The position numbers and the translations under genes are program-made. A DNA stretch of 64,000 bases from CAWAYR01 sp050250955 (GTDB lineage Bacteria; Acidobacteriota; Vicinamibacteria; Vicinamibacterales; UBA2999). The notes under the pieces were generated by a model, which worked only from the letters and a program-made list of their open reading frames with translations, was not told the DNA's origin and did not search any database. This document shows, piece by piece, positions 63,718 through 64,000 of this stretch. Position 1 is the first letter of the stretch, and the number at the start of each line of letters is the position of its first letter. Location of the stretch: NCBI GenBank assembly GCA_050250955.1, contig JBFWNR010000003.1, forward strand, positions 372,001 through 436,000, read 5' to 3'.

Positions 63718-64000
63718 GGCCGCATCTCTCGAAAGCCGTCGCGCTGCTGGTGGCCGCTGCGCTGCTTCACGGCTGCGCCATCGGGCGCATGACGCCGTCG
63801 GTGCTCGGCCGCGACGTCAAGGTGATCCCCCGCGCCGGCGGCACCAGAACGCAAGGCGAGCTGCTGACCGTCACCCCCGAGCATGTCGTGGTGCTGGCGA
63901 AGCACGGGGTCCAGACCGTGGCCATTCCGCAGATTCGCGAAGTCCGTGTCCGGCGCCACGGCTTCGACGGCCGCAAGGCATGGGCGTGGACGCTCATCGG
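63714..64000 (+). CDS. Lipoprotein, partial
   Basis: The visible 95 residues have a lipobox signal (ALLVAAALLHGC, Cys21) followed by a small beta-rich part (VLGRDVKVIPRAGG, GELLTVTPEHVVVLAKHGVQTVAIPQIREVRVRR). This resembles an SH3-like or LSm-like fold. The gene runs off the right edge. The ATG overlaps the previous stop. The function is unknown. Confidence 0.7.
   Translation, partial: MRPHLSKAVALLVAAALLHGCAIGRMTPSVLGRDVKVIPRAGGTRTQGELLTVTPEHVVVLAKHGVQTVAIPQIREVRVRRHGFDGRKAWAWTLI

Overview
The window is high-GC, gene-dense DNA from a chromosome that looks acidobacterial, possibly Vicinamibacteria-like. The clearest lineage marks are a PadR regulator coupled to an 870-residue ADOP-type permease (7055-10032) and an alternative complex III (ACIII)-caa3 oxidase operon. 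The class-level placement is inference. No prophage, transposase, integrase or CRISPR array was seen.

Layout. 1-4856: an ECF sigma/zinc-binding anti-sigma pair reading toward a 1-Cys peroxiredoxin, an exported repeat propeller, a TSUP permease and an M28 peptidase. 5046-14641: an exported coiled-coil/barrel protein, PadR-ADOP, DUF456, a SET protein, a threonine dehydratase-like enzyme and a run of small exported or membrane orphans. 14818-21271 (minus): a first respiratory module of cytochrome c, pentahaem cytochrome, molybdopterin-type subunit, four-cluster Fe-S protein, NrfD and DUF3341, with a methyltransferase. Its B subunit is split into two genes and keeps the Cys ligands for an N-terminal [4Fe-4S] cluster. 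21465-26153: penicillin-acylase, DUF2071 and PEGA proteins. 26190-39040 (minus): a complete ACIII operon actABCDEF followed by a single-span protein, SCO and an A2-type caa3 oxidase (coxBACD), with a fused ActB that lacks those N-terminal Cys ligands. 39389-54668: a beta-lactamase-fold hydrolase, a probable selenoprotein, M55 peptidase, collagen-like protein, M48/DUF898 pair, NUDIX, RlmD-like, FKBP, DUF3137/LemA, amidohydrolase, ArfB and TSUP. 55376-61785 (plus): two Tat-exported DsrE-like proteins, a duplicated exported protein, a compact cbb3 oxidase (ccoN, a three-haem ccoO/P fusion and a ccoQ-sized protein) and a TsdA-like dihaem cytochrome, closely packed or overlapping. 61842: tRNA-Ser(UGA), then lipoproteins running off the end.

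The standout is 41225-41893. This thioredoxin-fold reading frame is interrupted by one in-frame TGA exactly where the first Cys of a CPHC redox motif should be, and it continues in the same frame for 78 codons. A stem-loop whose loop carries GGTC sits 17 nt downstream. This is the signature of a UGA-decoded selenocysteine, and standard gene calling would split the gene.

A second theme is dispersed repeats. Three elements share the design palindrome(A)-core-palindrome(T), and two of them supply the C-terminal codons and stop of neighbouring genes. A 7-bp tandem repeat, consensus CCGCTAG, recurs at five intergenic places and contains two stop codons. Taken together, the window describes a periplasm-rich aerobe with branched c-type respiration: ACIII to caa3, a second quinone-linked NrfD complex, and a cbb3 branch probably tied to thiosulfate or other reduced sulfur.
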